From Alcaligenaceae bacterium (GTDB lineage: Bacteria > Pseudomonadota > Gammaproteobacteria > Burkholderiales > Burkholderiaceae_B): a DNA stretch of 64,000 nucleotides. The stretch's first letter is position 1. Each line of letters opens with the position of its first letter. Made by a program: the position numbers and the translations under genes. Of the stretch, positions 35,874 to 45,630 are shown in pieces. The notes under the pieces were generated by a model. It was not told the DNA's origin and made no database searches. It worked only from the letters and a program-made list of their open reading frames with translations. Location of the stretch: NCBI GenBank assembly GCA_013416445.1, contig JACCER010000014.1, positions 1-64,000 on the forward strand. Reading direction: 5' to 3'.

Positions 35874-36203
35874 ATGTACCAAGTACTTGATTACCTGAGT
35901 CCTGAAGGGCACGACCCATATAGTCAATGGCTGATGGGGTTAGCTGATCGCCGAGTACGTGCTCGTATTTTGACCCGCATAGGCCGTATGGTGGCAGGCA
36001 ATTTTGGTGACTGTAAGCCTATTTCTGATGGCGTATGGGAATTGCGTATTGATTGGGGGCCAGGCTATCGGGTGTATTACGCTCAAGCTGGAAAGCGCTT
36101 GATATTGCTGTTGGCTGGAGGTGATAAGCGTAAGCAGCAGGCTGATATTGACGCCGCCATATCGCGCTGGCATGACTGGCAAAACCGAGAGAAAACACCA
36201 TGA
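35874..36203 (+). CDS. Type II toxin, RelE/HigB-like addiction module killer protein
   Basis: The 109-residue protein matches the Gp49/HigB-like killer family: YLSPEGHDPYSQWLMGLADRRVRARILTRIGRM, then CKPISDGVWELRIDWGPGYRVYYAQAG and LLLAGGDKRKQQADID. The last motif (LLxGGDKxxQxxDI) is characteristic. The order here is toxin first, and the toxin stop overlaps the antitoxin ATG (ATGA). No Shine-Dalgarno precedes the ATG, consistent with a leaderless message. Confidence 0.93.
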   Translation: MYQVLDYLSPEGHDPYSQWLMGLADRRVRARILTRIGRMVAGNFGDCKPISDGVWELRIDWGPGYRVYYAQAGKRLILLLAGGDKRKQQADIDAAISRWHDWQNREKTP

Positions 36204-36532
36204 GCACACACAAAATGTCTACAAGTCGTACGCATGATCAAGCTGTCATCGACATGCTGAGGGCTGATCCAGAGTTTATAAATGACTACCTGGCTGCTGC
36301 ATTAGACGAGGCAGATTTACCCGGTGGACAGGCTGCGTTATTGTCGGCATTGCGCCATGTGGCCGAAGCGCAAGGTATGGCAAGTGTGGCGCAAAGGGCA
36401 GGTATTCCCCGCGAGAGCCTATACCGCGCCTTGTCGTCCAAAGGTAATCCCACAATAAAAACCTTACTTGCTGTTATTAATGGTGCGGGTTTGCATTTGG
36501 CGGTGACACGTCCTGACCATACAGCTGTCTAA
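36200..36532 (+). CDS. HTH antitoxin, HigA-like addiction module antidote
   Basis: A 110-residue antitoxin with a Xre/Cro-type HTH in the C-terminal half (GMASVAQRAGIPRESLYRALSSKGNPTIKTLLAVINGAGLHL), the pattern of the putative addiction module antidote family that pairs with Gp49-like toxins. It overlaps the toxin gene by four bases. Both genes look intact, making this the third complete module in the island. Confidence 0.93.
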   Translation: MSTHKMSTSRTHDQAVIDMLRADPEFINDYLAAALDEADLPGGQAALLSALRHVAEAQGMASVAQRAGIPRESLYRALSSKGNPTIKTLLAVINGAGLHLAVTRPDHTAV

Positions 36533-36857
36533 GCATTCTGCACCAAGTGTATTCACTTGGCCGTTATCTTATATGTTTGAAAGTGCTCATCTGACCGTTT
36601 TGGAGTTGACGCTATGGGACGGTATCTACAGTTGCAACCCAAGTCAGTGATGACCATAGTCGCAGACGGCCTGTGTATAACAACTAGTGCTATCACCTGT
36701 GACCTGGATTAGGTCCTGATGCTGGTCATGGGTGACCACCTAAATAGAGGTTATATCTTTAAAAGAAAAGAGGTGACGGTACTAAGCATGTCGGTTGTCA
36801 CTGGCAACACCATAAAGCCTCATGGTAATAAAAACTACTTACAATCCTTCCGGACAA
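36533..36857. other. Non-coding DNA between HigBA and the tRNA-Phe terminator
   Basis: No gene is supported; a 32-codon frame at 36614 matches nothing known. TGGGACGGTATC at 36614-36625 resembles part of the tRNA 3' end (TGGGACGGAATC), but 11 of 12 bases is too short to call an attachment site. Confidence 0.4.
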
Positions 36858-36884
36858 CAAAAAGCCCAATCCGAAGACTGGGCT
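36858..36884 (-). terminator. Rho-independent terminator of tRNA-Phe
   Basis: On the minus strand AGCCCA-GTC-TTCG-GAT-TGGGCT forms a stem with a UUCG tetraloop and is followed by TTTTTG. It begins 17 bases past the tRNA 3' end. Confidence 0.85.
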
Positions 36885-36900
36885 AAATGTTTGAATCTGT

Positions 36901-36976
36901 TGGTGGCCTGGGACGGAATCGAACCGCCGACACAAGGATTTTCAATCCTCTGCTCTACCGACTGAGCTACCAGGCC
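36901..36976 (-). tRNA. tRNA-Phe (GAA)
   Basis: The minus strand gives a complete 76-nt cloverleaf: acceptor GGCCTGG paired with CCAGGCC, D-arm GCTCAGTCGGTAGAGC, anticodon loop TTGAAAA with anticodon GAA, T-arm with GGTTCGATTCC, and an encoded CCA at 36901-36903. It is transcribed leftwards, away from hemA. Its 3' end faces the accessory island, the usual geometry for integration by tyrosine recombinases. Confidence 0.97.
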
Positions 36977-37141
36977 AACGAGAAGGCGAAATAGTACACC
37001 ATATTTAGAATGTGTGCTTGGCGGCACAACTATTTCTTTATTTCGCTGAACATTGTCTTGAAACAAGTCAAAGTTTCAGTAATTGCCCAGGGGCGATTAT
37101 AATCACATTATTCAATTACTTGGCGCGCGCTTCTTATATAC

Positions 37142-38416
37142 ATGTCTGTCGACGTTTTAACTTTCGGTCTGAACCACGTTTCTGCCCCCGTTGCGGTCAG
37201 GGAGCGCGTGTCGTTTCCGATCGATCTGCTAAAGCCCGCCCTCGACGGTCTGCGCTCTACTTTTGGTCAATCGGTCAAAGAAGCCGCCATACTTTCTACC
37301 TGTAATCGCACTGAAATCTACTGTGCTGCCGATCCGCAGGTGTACGAACACCTGCCGGCATGGCTGGCTGACTTCAACAGTCTGGAGGCGGGCAGCTTGC
37401 GTCCGCACTTATACCAATATCAAAAAAATGATGCCGTGCGTCATGCCTTCCGGGTTGCCAGCGGCCTTGATTCCATGGTGTTGGGCGAACCGCAAATCCT
37501 GGGCCAAATGAAAGACGCGGTGCGCGCCGCCAACGAGGCGGGCGCCTTGGGTACCTTGTTGCATCAGTTGTTCCAGCGCACGTTCTCGGTGGCCAAAGAA
37601 GTCCGTTCGCAAACCGCCATCGGGGCGCATTCGGTGTCCATGGCGGCAGCGGCAGTGCGCCTGGCCGAACGCGTGTTTGGCGATTTGTCGCAGGCCAGCG
37701 TGCTGTTCATTGGTGCTGGCGAAATGATAGAACTGTGCGCCACGCATTTTGCCGCCCTTAATCCGCGCTCCATGATGGTGGCCAACCGTACGCTTGAAAG
37801 GGCCGATATCCTCGCTTCCCGCTTCATGGCCAAAACCATGAAGCTGTCCGACATCCCCGGCAGGCTGGCTGAATTCGATGTCATCATCTCCTGTACGGCA
37901 AGCTCCTTGCCCATCCTGGGTTTAGGGATGGTTGAAAGGGCTACCCGCTCGCGGCGTCATCGCCCCATGGTCATGGTTGATCTCGCCGTTCCACGCGACA
38001 TCGAAACCGAAGTCGGTCGTTTGGCCGATGTCTACCTGTATACGGTCGACGACCTTGGTCGCATGGTGCAAAGTGGTACCGATGCGCGCCGGGCAGCAGT
38101 GGTGCAGGCAGAAGCCATTATCGAAACGCGGGTGCAAAATTTCATGCACTGGCTGCAAAGCCGCGAAATGGTGCCCGCCATCATCGACTTCCAGCAGGCC
38201 GCCGATCAGGTTCGCCTGAATGAACTGGCGCGTGCGCGTCGCATGCTGGCGCGTGGCGACAACCCCGAGCTCGTTCTCGAACAGTTGGCGCACGGCCTCA
38301 CGCAAAAATATCTGCACGGCCCCATGGCAGCCTTGAATCGCAGCGAAAGCGGCGAACGTCAGCAATTGTTGAAGCTGTTGCCCCAGTTGCTGCCGCGTAC
38401 CGAACGTCGGCGTTAG
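37142..38416 (+). CDS. hemA: Glutamyl-tRNA reductase
   Basis: The 424-residue enzyme reduces Glu-tRNA(Glu) to glutamate-1-semialdehyde with NADPH, the first committed step of C5 tetrapyrrole synthesis. The catalytic Cys is C54 in [28 protein letters not shown] and the NADPH-domain pattern [17 protein letters not shown] follow, with the dimerisation helix at the C-terminus. Length and start are standard. hemA leads hemA-prfA-prmC, a widely conserved order, and hemE lies 18 kb away. Confidence 0.97.
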   Translation: MSVDVLTFGLNHVSAPVAVRERVSFPIDLLKPALDGLRSTFGQSVKEAAILSTCNRTEIYCAADPQVYEHLPAWLADFNSLEAGSLRPHLYQYQKNDAVRHAFRVASGLDSMVLGEPQILGQMKDAVRAANEAGALGTLLHQLFQRTFSVAKEVRSQTAIGAHSVSMAAAAVRLAERVFGDLSQASVLFIGAGEMIELCATHFAALNPRSMMVANRTLERADILASRFMAKTMKLSDIPGRLAEFDVIISCTASSLPILGLGMVERATRSRRHRPMVMVDLAVPRDIETEVGRLADVYLYTVDDLGRMVQSGTDARRAAVVQAEAIIETRVQNFMHWLQSREMVPAIIDFQQAADQVRLNELARARRMLARGDNPELVLEQLAHGLTQKYLHGPMAALNRSESGERQQLLKLLPQLLPRTERRR

Positions 38417-38477
38417 CGGCGCTCTGCTGTACCGCTGTGCCCGCTTCCATAACTGCCTAATCCTCTTTCCAAAATTT

Positions 38478-39557
38478 ATGAAAAGTTCCATACGCAGTCG
38501 GCTGGAGCATCTTGCTCGCCGATTGGTTGAAGTCGATGCCTTGCTGGCCGAACCTGAAATTGCCAGCGATATGAATCGCTATCGCAAGATGTCGCGCGAG
38601 CGCGCCGAACTCGAGCCCGTGGTTACGGTGTTTGCCGCCTATACCGCTACCGAAGACGATATGCAGGCTGCTCAAGAGATGATGAGCGACCCGGAAATGC
38701 GTGAAATGGCCGAAGAAGAATACGAGCTGGGCAAAGACAAACTCGAGCAGCTAGAGGCCGAATTGCAGGTATTGTTGCTGCCGCGCGATCCCGATGATGG
38801 CCGCGGCGTTTTCCTGGAAATTCGCGCAGGTACCGGCGGCGACGAAAGTGCGCTGTTTGCCGGCGACCTGCTGCGCATGTATACCCGCTATGCGGAAGGC
38901 AAAGGCTGGAAGGTCGAGCTGATGTCCCAAAGCGAATCTGAAATTGGGGGCTACAAAGAAGTCATTGCCCGTCTGGACGGCGATGGCGTATACGGCCAAC
39001 TGAAGTTCGAATCCGGCGCACACCGGGTGCAGCGCGTTCCTGAAACGGAAACGCAGGGGCGTATACATACGTCGGCCTGCACCGTGGCGGTGTTGCCCGA
39101 AGCCGACGAGCAAAGCGACATCATCATCAATACCTCAGATTTGCGCATCGATACCTTTCGCGCCAGCGGCGCCGGTGGGCAGCATATCAATAAAACCGAT
39201 TCGGCCGTGCGCATTACGCACTTGCCCACGGGCCTGGTGGTTGAATGCCAGGATGACCGCTCGCAGCATCGCAACAAAGATAAGGCCCTGCAGGTGCTGG
39301 CTGCGCGCCTGAAAGACAAGCAGCAACAAGAGCAGCACGACAAAGAATCAGAACAACGCAAAAGCCTGGTTGGCACGGGTGATCGTTCTGAGCGCATACG
39401 CACTTACAACTATCCGCAGGGGCGGGTTACCGACCACCGCATCAATCTTACGCTGTATAAGCTGGCCTACATCATGGACGGCGATCTTGACGAGCTCACA
39501 GGCGCTTTGCGCGCCGAGCATCAGGCTGAACAGCTGGCGGCACTGGCGCACGAGTAG
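38478..39557 (+). CDS. prfA: Peptide chain release factor 1
   Basis: RF1, 359 residues, recognises UAA and UAG and triggers peptide release. The GGQ motif is at 233-235 in [14 protein letters not shown]. The stop-codon recognition tripeptide is PET ([15 protein letters not shown]), a PxT variant of the E. coli PAT. It lies 61 bp after hemA and just before prmC, whose product methylates the GGQ glutamine. Confidence 0.97.
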   Translation: MKSSIRSRLEHLARRLVEVDALLAEPEIASDMNRYRKMSRERAELEPVVTVFAAYTATEDDMQAAQEMMSDPEMREMAEEEYELGKDKLEQLEAELQVLLLPRDPDDGRGVFLEIRAGTGGDESALFAGDLLRMYTRYAEGKGWKVELMSQSESEIGGYKEVIARLDGDGVYGQLKFESGAHRVQRVPETETQGRIHTSACTVAVLPEADEQSDIIINTSDLRIDTFRASGAGGQHINKTDSAVRITHLPTGLVVECQDDRSQHRNKDKALQVLAARLKDKQQQEQHDKESEQRKSLVGTGDRSERIRTYNYPQGRVTDHRINLTLYKLAYIMDGDLDELTGALRAEHQAEQLAALAHE

Positions 39558-39562
39558 TTGGC

Positions 39563-40378
39563 ATGGATAACGTGCGTAGTGTGTCGCAGGGCAGCCCATT
39601 GCCTAGGCTCGAACAGCAGATGCTGTGGCAGTATGTGCTGCAGGTGCCGCGGGCTTGGCTGATTGCGCACGATACCGATCCGCTGGCGCCTGCAGCGGCT
39701 GCTGAATTTCTCAAGCTGCAGGCCAGGCGTCTGGCAGGCACGCCCATGGCGTATATCCTGGGGCAGCGCGAATTCATGGGCCATGAATTCCAGGTGTCGC
39801 CTGCCGTACTGATTCCGCGCCCCGAGACCGAATTGCTGGTCGAGACCGGGTTGGGCTATCTGAAAGGCAGGGTGGCGCCTCGCGTGCTTGATCTGGGTAC
39901 GGGCAGTGGCGCCATAGCCATATCAGTCGCCCTGGGCTGTCCCGAGGCCACTGTGGTGGCGACTGATTTTAGTCCGGATGCACTGGCTGTCGCCGGGGCG
40001 AACGCGCAGCGTTTAGACGCGAGGGTCGAGTTTTTGTGCGGTAGTTGGTACCATGCCCTGTCTGACCATAAGGGTTTTGACCTGATAGTTTCGAATCCAC
40101 CGTATATTGCGGCTGGCGATTCTCATCTGCAAGAGGGCGATGTCCGTTTCGAACCTGCCTCCGCTTTGACCGATGGTGAGGATGGCCTGGCCGCGTTACG
40201 CAGTATTATTCAGGGGGCAAGCCAGTGGCTCAAACCGCAAGGCGCCTTGTATATGGAGCACGGGTGGGATCAGGCGCAAGCCGTGCGCCACCTTTTGGAG
40301 CAAGCTGGTTTTACACGGCTTGTCAGTTTGCCAGACCTGGCCGGTATCGACCGGGTAACTGGTGGTATTTATAATTGA
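39563..40378 (+). CDS. prmC: Release factor glutamine methyltransferase
   Basis: The 271-residue enzyme N5-methylates the GGQ glutamine of RF1 and RF2 with SAM. It has the N-terminal helical domain, the SAM motif [14 protein letters not shown] and the catalytic NPPY at 178-181. It begins 5 bp after the prfA stop, so the enzyme and one of its substrates are co-transcribed. Confidence 0.96.
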   Translation: MDNVRSVSQGSPLPRLEQQMLWQYVLQVPRAWLIAHDTDPLAPAAAAEFLKLQARRLAGTPMAYILGQREFMGHEFQVSPAVLIPRPETELLVETGLGYLKGRVAPRVLDLGTGSGAIAISVALGCPEATVVATDFSPDALAVAGANAQRLDARVEFLCGSWYHALSDHKGFDLIVSNPPYIAAGDSHLQEGDVRFEPASALTDGEDGLAALRSIIQGASQWLKPQGALYMEHGWDQAQAVRHLLEQAGFTRLVSLPDLAGIDRVTGGIYN

Positions 40379-40403
40379 TTTTTTATCTGGAAACGAGAGC
40401 ATC

Positions 40404-40730
40404 ATGAGCGAAGTTCAAGATTTTATTCGTGAAACTGTCACAGGCAACCCGGTTGTGCTGTTCATGAAGGGTACTGCACAGTTCCCCCAGTGTGGTTTTT
40501 CTGGCCGCGCTATTCAAATACTGAAAGCGTCTGGTGTCACTAAACTGGTCACGGTCAATGTGCTCGACGACGACGAAGTTCGCCAAGGCATTAAAGAATT
40601 CTCAAACTGGCCCACCATTCCGCAGCTTTACGTAGCGGGCGAATTCATCGGCGGCTCCGATATCATCGCCGAAATGCACGAAAACGGCGAATTGGCCACT
40701 GCGCTGAAAGAGGCTGGGGCGTTTGCGTGA
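40404..40730 (+). CDS. grxD: Monothiol glutaredoxin (Grx4/GrxD type)
   Basis: The ATG at 40404 gives 108 residues, the usual size; the longer frame runs back into prmC. The CGFS active site has its Cys at 30 ([11 protein letters not shown]), followed by the TIPQLYV-type cis-Pro segment ([21 protein letters not shown]). CGFS glutaredoxins carry [2Fe-2S] clusters with glutathione and transfer them to apoproteins. Its stop overlaps the GTG start of ubiX. Confidence 0.95.
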   Translation: MSEVQDFIRETVTGNPVVLFMKGTAQFPQCGFSGRAIQILKASGVTKLVTVNVLDDDEVRQGIKEFSNWPTIPQLYVAGEFIGGSDIIAEMHENGELATALKEAGAFA

Positions 40731-41311
40731 TACCCAAACGGCGATTCATCGTCGGGGTAACGGGCGCCACTGGCGCCCTGTACGCCATACGCATGCTGCA
40801 AGCGCTAAAGGGCGTGCCCGACATTGAATCGCATTTGGTGATATCGCCTTCGGGCGTACTGAATATCAAGTACGAACTTGATATCACGCGCCAAGATGTT
40901 CACGCGCTGGCTGATCGTGTTTACAGCTTTCGCGATGTGGGTGCTACCTTGGCAAGCGGCAGTTTTGCTACTGTAGGCATGGTGGTGGTGCCTTGTTCCA
41001 TGCGCACGCTGGCAGCGGTGGCGCACGGCTTTTCTGATAATTTAATTACCCGTGCCGCCGACGTAACCCTAAAAGAACGGCGTCGGCTAGTCATGATGGT
41101 GCGCGAAACGCCTTTGAATCTGGCGCATTTGCGCAACATGACAGCAGTAACTGAAATGGGCGGTATTATTTTCCCGCCTTTGCCGGCATTTTACTTGCAC
41201 CCCCGGTCAATCGATGACATCGTCGACCACACTGTAGCCCGTGTCCTGGAATTGTTCGATATCCATGTGCCAGGCCCCCACTGGGAAGGCATGCGGCCGG
41301 AATCAAATTAA
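40727..41311 (+). CDS. ubiX: Flavin prenyltransferase UbiX
   Basis: The 194-residue flavoprotein joins dimethylallyl phosphate to FMN to make the prenylated-FMN cofactor of UbiD decarboxylases, needed for ubiquinone synthesis. The start [21 protein letters not shown] and the pattern [33 protein letters not shown] are typical. It uses a GTG start in a 4-base GTGA overlap with grxD. No ubiD is in the window. Confidence 0.95.
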   Translation: MIPKRRFIVGVTGATGALYAIRMLQALKGVPDIESHLVISPSGVLNIKYELDITRQDVHALADRVYSFRDVGATLASGSFATVGMVVVPCSMRTLAAVAHGFSDNLITRAADVTLKERRRLVMMVRETPLNLAHLRNMTAVTEMGGIIFPPLPAFYLHPRSIDDIVDHTVARVLELFDIHVPGPHWEGMRPESN

Positions 41312-41383
41312 ACGCTGGCAGTGTGGTTGCTGGGTCGCCTGCGATGATGGGGTCGTAATCGACCGCCATCGCTCCAGTAGCGT

Positions 41384-42385
41384 TCAAACCCCGCCCAAAT
41401 CCACCCTGGACACTACCGTGGGAGTACGGTGGGTCGCGCCATTGGTGCCTGGGTTGTCAGCATCCTCGTTTCTGCCCAATGCCGGCGCGTGAAATTCTTC
41501 TGTATCAAATGCAGTGTCGCCGTTTTCGTCGGCCAAGCCAGTAGGCGTGAGCCCCGCAAAATCAAATAGCTTGGCATCCATCAGATGCGTGGGGACTACG
41601 CGTGACAGCGCGCCAAACACATTCCAGGAACGGCCGGGAAAGCGCTTGTCCCAGTCGGCGATCATGCGGGTCACTTCCTTGCGCTTGAGGTTTTCCTGGG
41701 AACCGCACAGATTGCAGGGAATAATGGGGAACTGCTTGAGTTCAGAGTAGGCGATCAGGTCTTTTTCAGGCACATAGGCCAGCGGCCGTATGACAATATG
41801 CTTGCCATCGTCGGACATGAGCTTGGGCGGCATGGCTTTCATGCGCCCGCCGTAAAACAGGTTCAGGAAAAAAGTGCCCAGGATGTCATCGCGATGGTGG
41901 CCCAGGGCTATTTTGGTGGCGCCCAGTTCGCTGGCGACGCGGTACAGTATCCCGCGCCGCATGCGGGAACATAGCGAGCACATGGTTTTCCCTTCGGGAA
42001 TGACGCGGGTGACGACGGAATAGGTGTCCTGGGTGGCGATGTGAAACGGCACATTGATCGACTGCAGGTATTCAGGCAGGATATGCTCGGGGAAGCCAGG
42101 TTGTTTCTGGTCCAGATTGACCGCGATAATATCAAACTTGATGGGCGCGCGGGCCTTCAAGGTAAGCAGGATATCCAGCATGCTGTATGAATCCTTGCCG
42201 CCAGACAGGCACACCATGACTTTATCGCCATCTTCTATCATGTTGAAGTCGCTGATGGCGCGGCCAGTTTCACGGATCAAGCGCTTGGCGAGCTTGTTTT
42301 CGTCAATGCGCTGTTTTTGTGCGCGCCGGCCAGACTCTTGCAGGGATTTGGCTTCGGTATTGAAAATTGGTGTGTCGGCTTGCAT
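41384..42385 (-). CDS. ttcA: tRNA 2-thiocytidine(32) synthetase TtcA
   Basis: The 333-residue enzyme installs s2C at tRNA position 32 and uses ATP. The PP-loop SGGKDS is at 61-66. Two Cys pairs, C136/C139 (CSLC) and C224/C227 (CNLC), are the [4Fe-4S]-site cysteines of the family. It is co-oriented with folB, 12 bp downstream of it, and converges with ubiX. Confidence 0.95.
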   Translation of the reverse strand: MQADTPIFNTEAKSLQESGRRAQKQRIDENKLAKRLIRETGRAISDFNMIEDGDKVMVCLSGGKDSYSMLDILLTLKARAPIKFDIIAVNLDQKQPGFPEHILPEYLQSINVPFHIATQDTYSVVTRVIPEGKTMCSLCSRMRRGILYRVASELGATKIALGHHRDDILGTFFLNLFYGGRMKAMPPKLMSDDGKHIVIRPLAYVPEKDLIAYSELKQFPIIPCNLCGSQENLKRKEVTRMIADWDKRFPGRSWNVFGALSRVVPTHLMDAKLFDFAGLTPTGLADENGDTAFDTEEFHAPALGRNEDADNPGTNGATHRTPTVVSRVDLGGV

Positions 42386-42397
42386 GGCAATAGGAAA

Positions 42398-42763
42398 TTA
42401 GGCTTGGCGGCTGCGTTGCAATTCAATGCCAACGGCAGCACAGTCAGAGAAAGCAAGTGGCTTGCTGATACGGATGCGCATTTGCAAGACATCGGGGAAT
42501 TCATCGAATATCCGGGCCACAACGCGTTCGCTGAGCGTTTCCAGCAAATTGACGTGGGCGCGGGTGCATTCGTCGACGACGGCGTTACGCAGCAGGCGAT
42601 AATCCAGTACGGTTTGTATATTCTGGTCGTGCACTTCCTGCGAAATATCGACATCGAATTCGGCGTCAATATGCAGGGGTTGGGTGGCGCGCAGCTCGTG
42701 TTCGAGAATGCCAATGCGTGCGTCCAGCGCAAGTTGATTAAAGAAGATTCGTCGGGTGGGCAT
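42398..42763 (-). CDS. folB: Dihydroneopterin aldolase
   Basis: A 121-residue FolB, which cleaves 7,8-dihydroneopterin to 6-hydroxymethyl-dihydropterin and glycolaldehyde in folate synthesis. The start IFFNQLALDARIGILEHE and the segment TVLDYRLLRNAV..ECTRAHVNLLETLSERVV give the conserved Glu and Tyr around the pterin pocket. It is 12 bp upstream of ttcA and diverges from the flavoprotein gene across 78 bp. Confidence 0.93.
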   Translation of the reverse strand: MPTRRIFFNQLALDARIGILEHELRATQPLHIDAEFDVDISQEVHDQNIQTVLDYRLLRNAVVDECTRAHVNLLETLSERVVARIFDEFPDVLQMRIRISKPLAFSDCAAVGIELQRSRQA

Positions 42764-42841
42764 AAGATCGGCCTTGTGGAGTTGTTCGAATTGTAGTGCT
42801 TTAGCGGTTTATAGAACGAACAGGTATGTGTTGGAGAAAGT

Positions 42842-43753
42842 ATGAAGGCAGATAGCGGGGTATTCGATGCATTGATTATTGGCGGCGGCCCAGCGGGTGT
42901 GTCGTGTGCGGTCTGGCTGGCGCGCCTGGGTTTCAGGCCGGCGCTGCTCGAGGCCAGGGCGCACATAGGGGGTTTGTGCCACGATAACCCGTTTCTCGAT
43001 GAATGGAATGCTTCCTTGCCGGGCATGACGGGGCCACAGGTGGCCGACAATCTCGCGCTAAGCCTGGACCAGGCCCAGGTTCCGGTCTGGCTGAACAGCC
43101 CGGTCCAAAGTGTGGCGCCGACCGCCTATGGTTTCGAGGTGGCTGGCTTCGGGCTGGCCGGTCCGTGGCGTGCCCGGCACATCGTCCTGGCTACCGGGGT
43201 GCGTGCCCGACCGCTGCATGCGGCTGATAATGCCAAGGGATCAGAGCCTGTCCCCGAAGGCGTGCTGGTGGGGCCGGGGGCGCATATTGTGGCGCAAGAT
43301 TTCAACGGGAAGCGGGTTGCCGTGCTGGGCGGGGGGGACAATGCCTTCGAGAACGCGTTGTATGCGACCGAGCATGGAGCGCATAGTGTGCATGTCTATG
43401 CGCGCAGTGTCAGGGCGCAGCAGCAGTTTGTGCGCAAGGTGCCGCCAGGCTGCGTGTCGGTGGGTGGGTATCGGGTGGATGCCGGTGCGCGCAGCATAAA
43501 TGGCGTGCCGTACGATTTGATCCTGGTGTTTTATGGCTGGGAGCCCTGTGTGCGCTTTGCCGATGCGCTGGGCCTGCACCGCAGTGCGCAAGGGTTTGTT
43601 GCCACCGATACACCCACCGCGCAAACCAGTTTTCCGGGTGTATATGCCATAGGTGAAGTCGCCCAGCGGCAACATCCTTGCGTTGTCACTGCCTTGGCCG
43701 ACGGTGTAACCGCGGCCAAGGCGATGCAAGCCAAAATCGAAGCGGGATCGTGA
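42842..43753 (+). CDS. Thioredoxin-reductase-like FAD/NAD(P)H oxidoreductase without redox cysteines
   Basis: The 303-residue protein has the FAD-binding GGGPAG at 14-19, a second dinucleotide motif LGGGDNAFENALYA, and the C-terminal PGVYAIGEVAQ. It therefore has the two-domain architecture of thioredoxin reductase. The CxxC disulfide of thioredoxin reductase is absent. It resembles the TrxR-like ferredoxin-NADP reductases or single-component flavoproteins instead. Its partner is unknown; it is monocistronic, 78 bp from folB on the other strand. Confidence 0.8.
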   Translation: MKADSGVFDALIIGGGPAGVSCAVWLARLGFRPALLEARAHIGGLCHDNPFLDEWNASLPGMTGPQVADNLALSLDQAQVPVWLNSPVQSVAPTAYGFEVAGFGLAGPWRARHIVLATGVRARPLHAADNAKGSEPVPEGVLVGPGAHIVAQDFNGKRVAVLGGGDNAFENALYATEHGAHSVHVYARSVRAQQQFVRKVPPGCVSVGGYRVDAGARSINGVPYDLILVFYGWEPCVRFADALGLHRSAQGFVATDTPTAQTSFPGVYAIGEVAQRQHPCVVTALADGVTAAKAMQAKIEAGS

Positions 43754-43774
43754 TCCGATATGCAGGGCTGGATT

Positions 43775-43808
43775 CGTAGGTCGGATTAGCGCAGCATAAT
43801 CCAGCAAA
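43775..43808. repeat. REP-like palindrome, copy 7
   Basis: CGTAGGTCGGATTAGCGC is followed by a shortened right arm GCATAATCCAGC. It lies between the convergent flavoprotein and M61 peptidase genes. Confidence 0.7.
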
Positions 43809-43824
43809 AAGCATCACAAAACCA

Positions 43825-45594
43825 TTACGCCACACGCGCCAGCGTGCATTCTGTTGCCGCGGGCGCATTCAATATCAGCTCGAACGCCCGCAATTCGTCG
43901 CGGCGAAACACGTGCATGGTAATGCTGCTGCCAGGTTGATAGGCACGCAGCAACCGTTCCAGCGACGTGCCATCGGTGACCTGCAAACCATTGATCGCCA
44001 CCAGCGTGTCGCCCGCCGATAAGCCTGCCATATGCGCAGCGCCGCCCTCGTAGACCGTGGCCAGCGATGTGCTTCCATTGCTGGTGCGCAGGCGCGCGTC
44101 CAGCGTAACCGGTGCAGGCAGCGGTTTCCAGGTCAGAGCAATGCCCTGTTCGGCCAGCAGCGATTCCAGGGGCACGTCTTCACAGCCGTAGGCATAGCGT
44201 GCAATAAAGTCGGCTACATCAATACCGGTGGCTTCTTGCACCAGCGCGGGCATGGTGTCTTCGGGCACGCCTGAGCCCAGGCCGCGATAAAAGTCGCGGC
44301 CATAGCGCTGCCACAACAGTCGCATGACGTCGTCCAGTGACCGAGCCCCTGCGGACGCCTGGCGTATGACGAGATCCAGTCCCATGGCAACCAGCGAGCC
44401 CTTGGTGTAGTAGCTAACTAAGGCATTGGGCGAGTTTTCGTCTTGCTTGTAATAGCGGGTCCAGGCATCGTATGAACTGTCGGCCACGCTTTGCTTGAGG
44501 CGACCCGCTGTGCGCTGGACATTGCTGATGACTTTACCGATCAGGCGCAGGTAATCGGCTTCAGTAATGACGCCAGAGCGCAACAGCATCAAGTCGTCGT
44601 AGTAGGACGTAAAACCCTCGAATACCCAGAGCAGTTGAGTGTGGTTTTCGCGGCTTAAGTCATAGGGCGCAAAGCTTGCCGGCTTGATGCGCTTCACGTT
44701 CCAGGTGTGGAAGTACTCGTGGCTTACCAGCCCCAAAAAGGTTTGGTAGCCTTCGCCGGCATTGGTTAGGCCCAGGGCGGGAAGATCGTGGCGTGAGGCA
44801 ACCAGGGCGGTGGAGGCGCGATGTTCCAGGCCGCCGTAGCCATCGCCCGTGATCATGGTCATGAATACGTAGCGGTCAGAGGAATCAAGGAAGGGGACTG
44901 CTTGGGTTTCAGGCTCAAAGAGGGTGATTTGCGCCGCACAAATTTTTTGCGTGTCGGCGGCGATACGGTCCAGATCCAGGTTGGGCGCTACGCCGGTAAA
45001 CACCATTTCGTGCAAAGCGCCATGCGCGGTGAAGCTGACGACCTGCGGTGTGCCCAGCTCGAATGGGTGGTCTATCAGGGCATCGTAGTTGGGTGCCAGA
45101 TACATGCCGAAGCCATGGCGGCTGGCCGCTTTGGTGTGGCCTTGGGCTTCAGGCAGGCTGGTGTAGACCTTCCAGCTTTGGGTGTGTGGCGGAGGGCAAA
45201 TTTCTACATGGCAGGGCTGTTGCGTTTGCCCGATAACGCCAAGAAAGACACTGGTTCCGTTAAAGAAGGCATGCGATTCGTCGACATGCGCGCCACGTAC
45301 GGAAAGATCCCATGCGTAAACACTGTAATCAAGTACCAGCGGCCCTGGGCAGGGAGCGCAAAGCCAGGTGTGGTTGCCTGTTTTTTTGATTGCAACGGTC
45401 TGATTTCCGCTATGAGCTGTGATGGTTTCCACTTGCCGCGAGAAATCTCGAATAAGATAACTGCCTGGTATCCATGCGGGCAGGGTTAGTTCCTGGCCGC
45501 GCGGGTCAGGAGCCTGTATGGTCAAGCGCACCTTGAGACGGTGACCGGCGGGATCAAAAGGCGTTACGCTATAAAGTATTGATTCTTTTTTCAT
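43825..45594 (-). CDS. M61-family glycyl aminopeptidase with PDZ domain
   Basis: The 589-residue protein has an N-terminal beta-rich domain, the zinc motif HEYFH at 292-296 with the third ligand probably E326 (FEGFTSYYDD), and a C-terminal PDZ domain at about 505-570 (GGAAHMAGLSAGDTLVAINGL). M61 peptidases prefer N-terminal Gly or Ala. No signal peptide is visible, so it is probably cytoplasmic. The start codon is only 36 bp from the start of the divergent enoyl-CoA hydratase gene. Confidence 0.9.
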   Translation of the reverse strand: MKKESILYSVTPFDPAGHRLKVRLTIQAPDPRGQELTLPAWIPGSYLIRDFSRQVETITAHSGNQTVAIKKTGNHTWLCAPCPGPLVLDYSVYAWDLSVRGAHVDESHAFFNGTSVFLGVIGQTQQPCHVEICPPPHTQSWKVYTSLPEAQGHTKAASRHGFGMYLAPNYDALIDHPFELGTPQVVSFTAHGALHEMVFTGVAPNLDLDRIAADTQKICAAQITLFEPETQAVPFLDSSDRYVFMTMITGDGYGGLEHRASTALVASRHDLPALGLTNAGEGYQTFLGLVSHEYFHTWNVKRIKPASFAPYDLSRENHTQLLWVFEGFTSYYDDLMLLRSGVITEADYLRLIGKVISNVQRTAGRLKQSVADSSYDAWTRYYKQDENSPNALVSYYTKGSLVAMGLDLVIRQASAGARSLDDVMRLLWQRYGRDFYRGLGSGVPEDTMPALVQEATGIDVADFIARYAYGCEDVPLESLLAEQGIALTWKPLPAPVTLDARLRTSNGSTSLATVYEGGAAHMAGLSAGDTLVAINGLQVTDGTSLERLLRAYQPGSSITMHVFRRDELRAFELILNAPAATECTLARVA

Positions 45595-45630
45595 ACCTAT
45601 ATATTACTTACTTTGCACTCAGGAGACAGC

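Noticed and set aside
33905-36532. Island as a novel multi-gene defence system
   Set aside because: The MazEF-like and HigBA-like pairs are standard modules, and the AbiE genes are truncated; nothing ties them into one new system.
36614-36625. Possible att duplication of the tRNA-Phe 3' end
   Set aside because: Only 11 of 12 bases match; real attachment duplications are usually longer and extend to the tRNA end.
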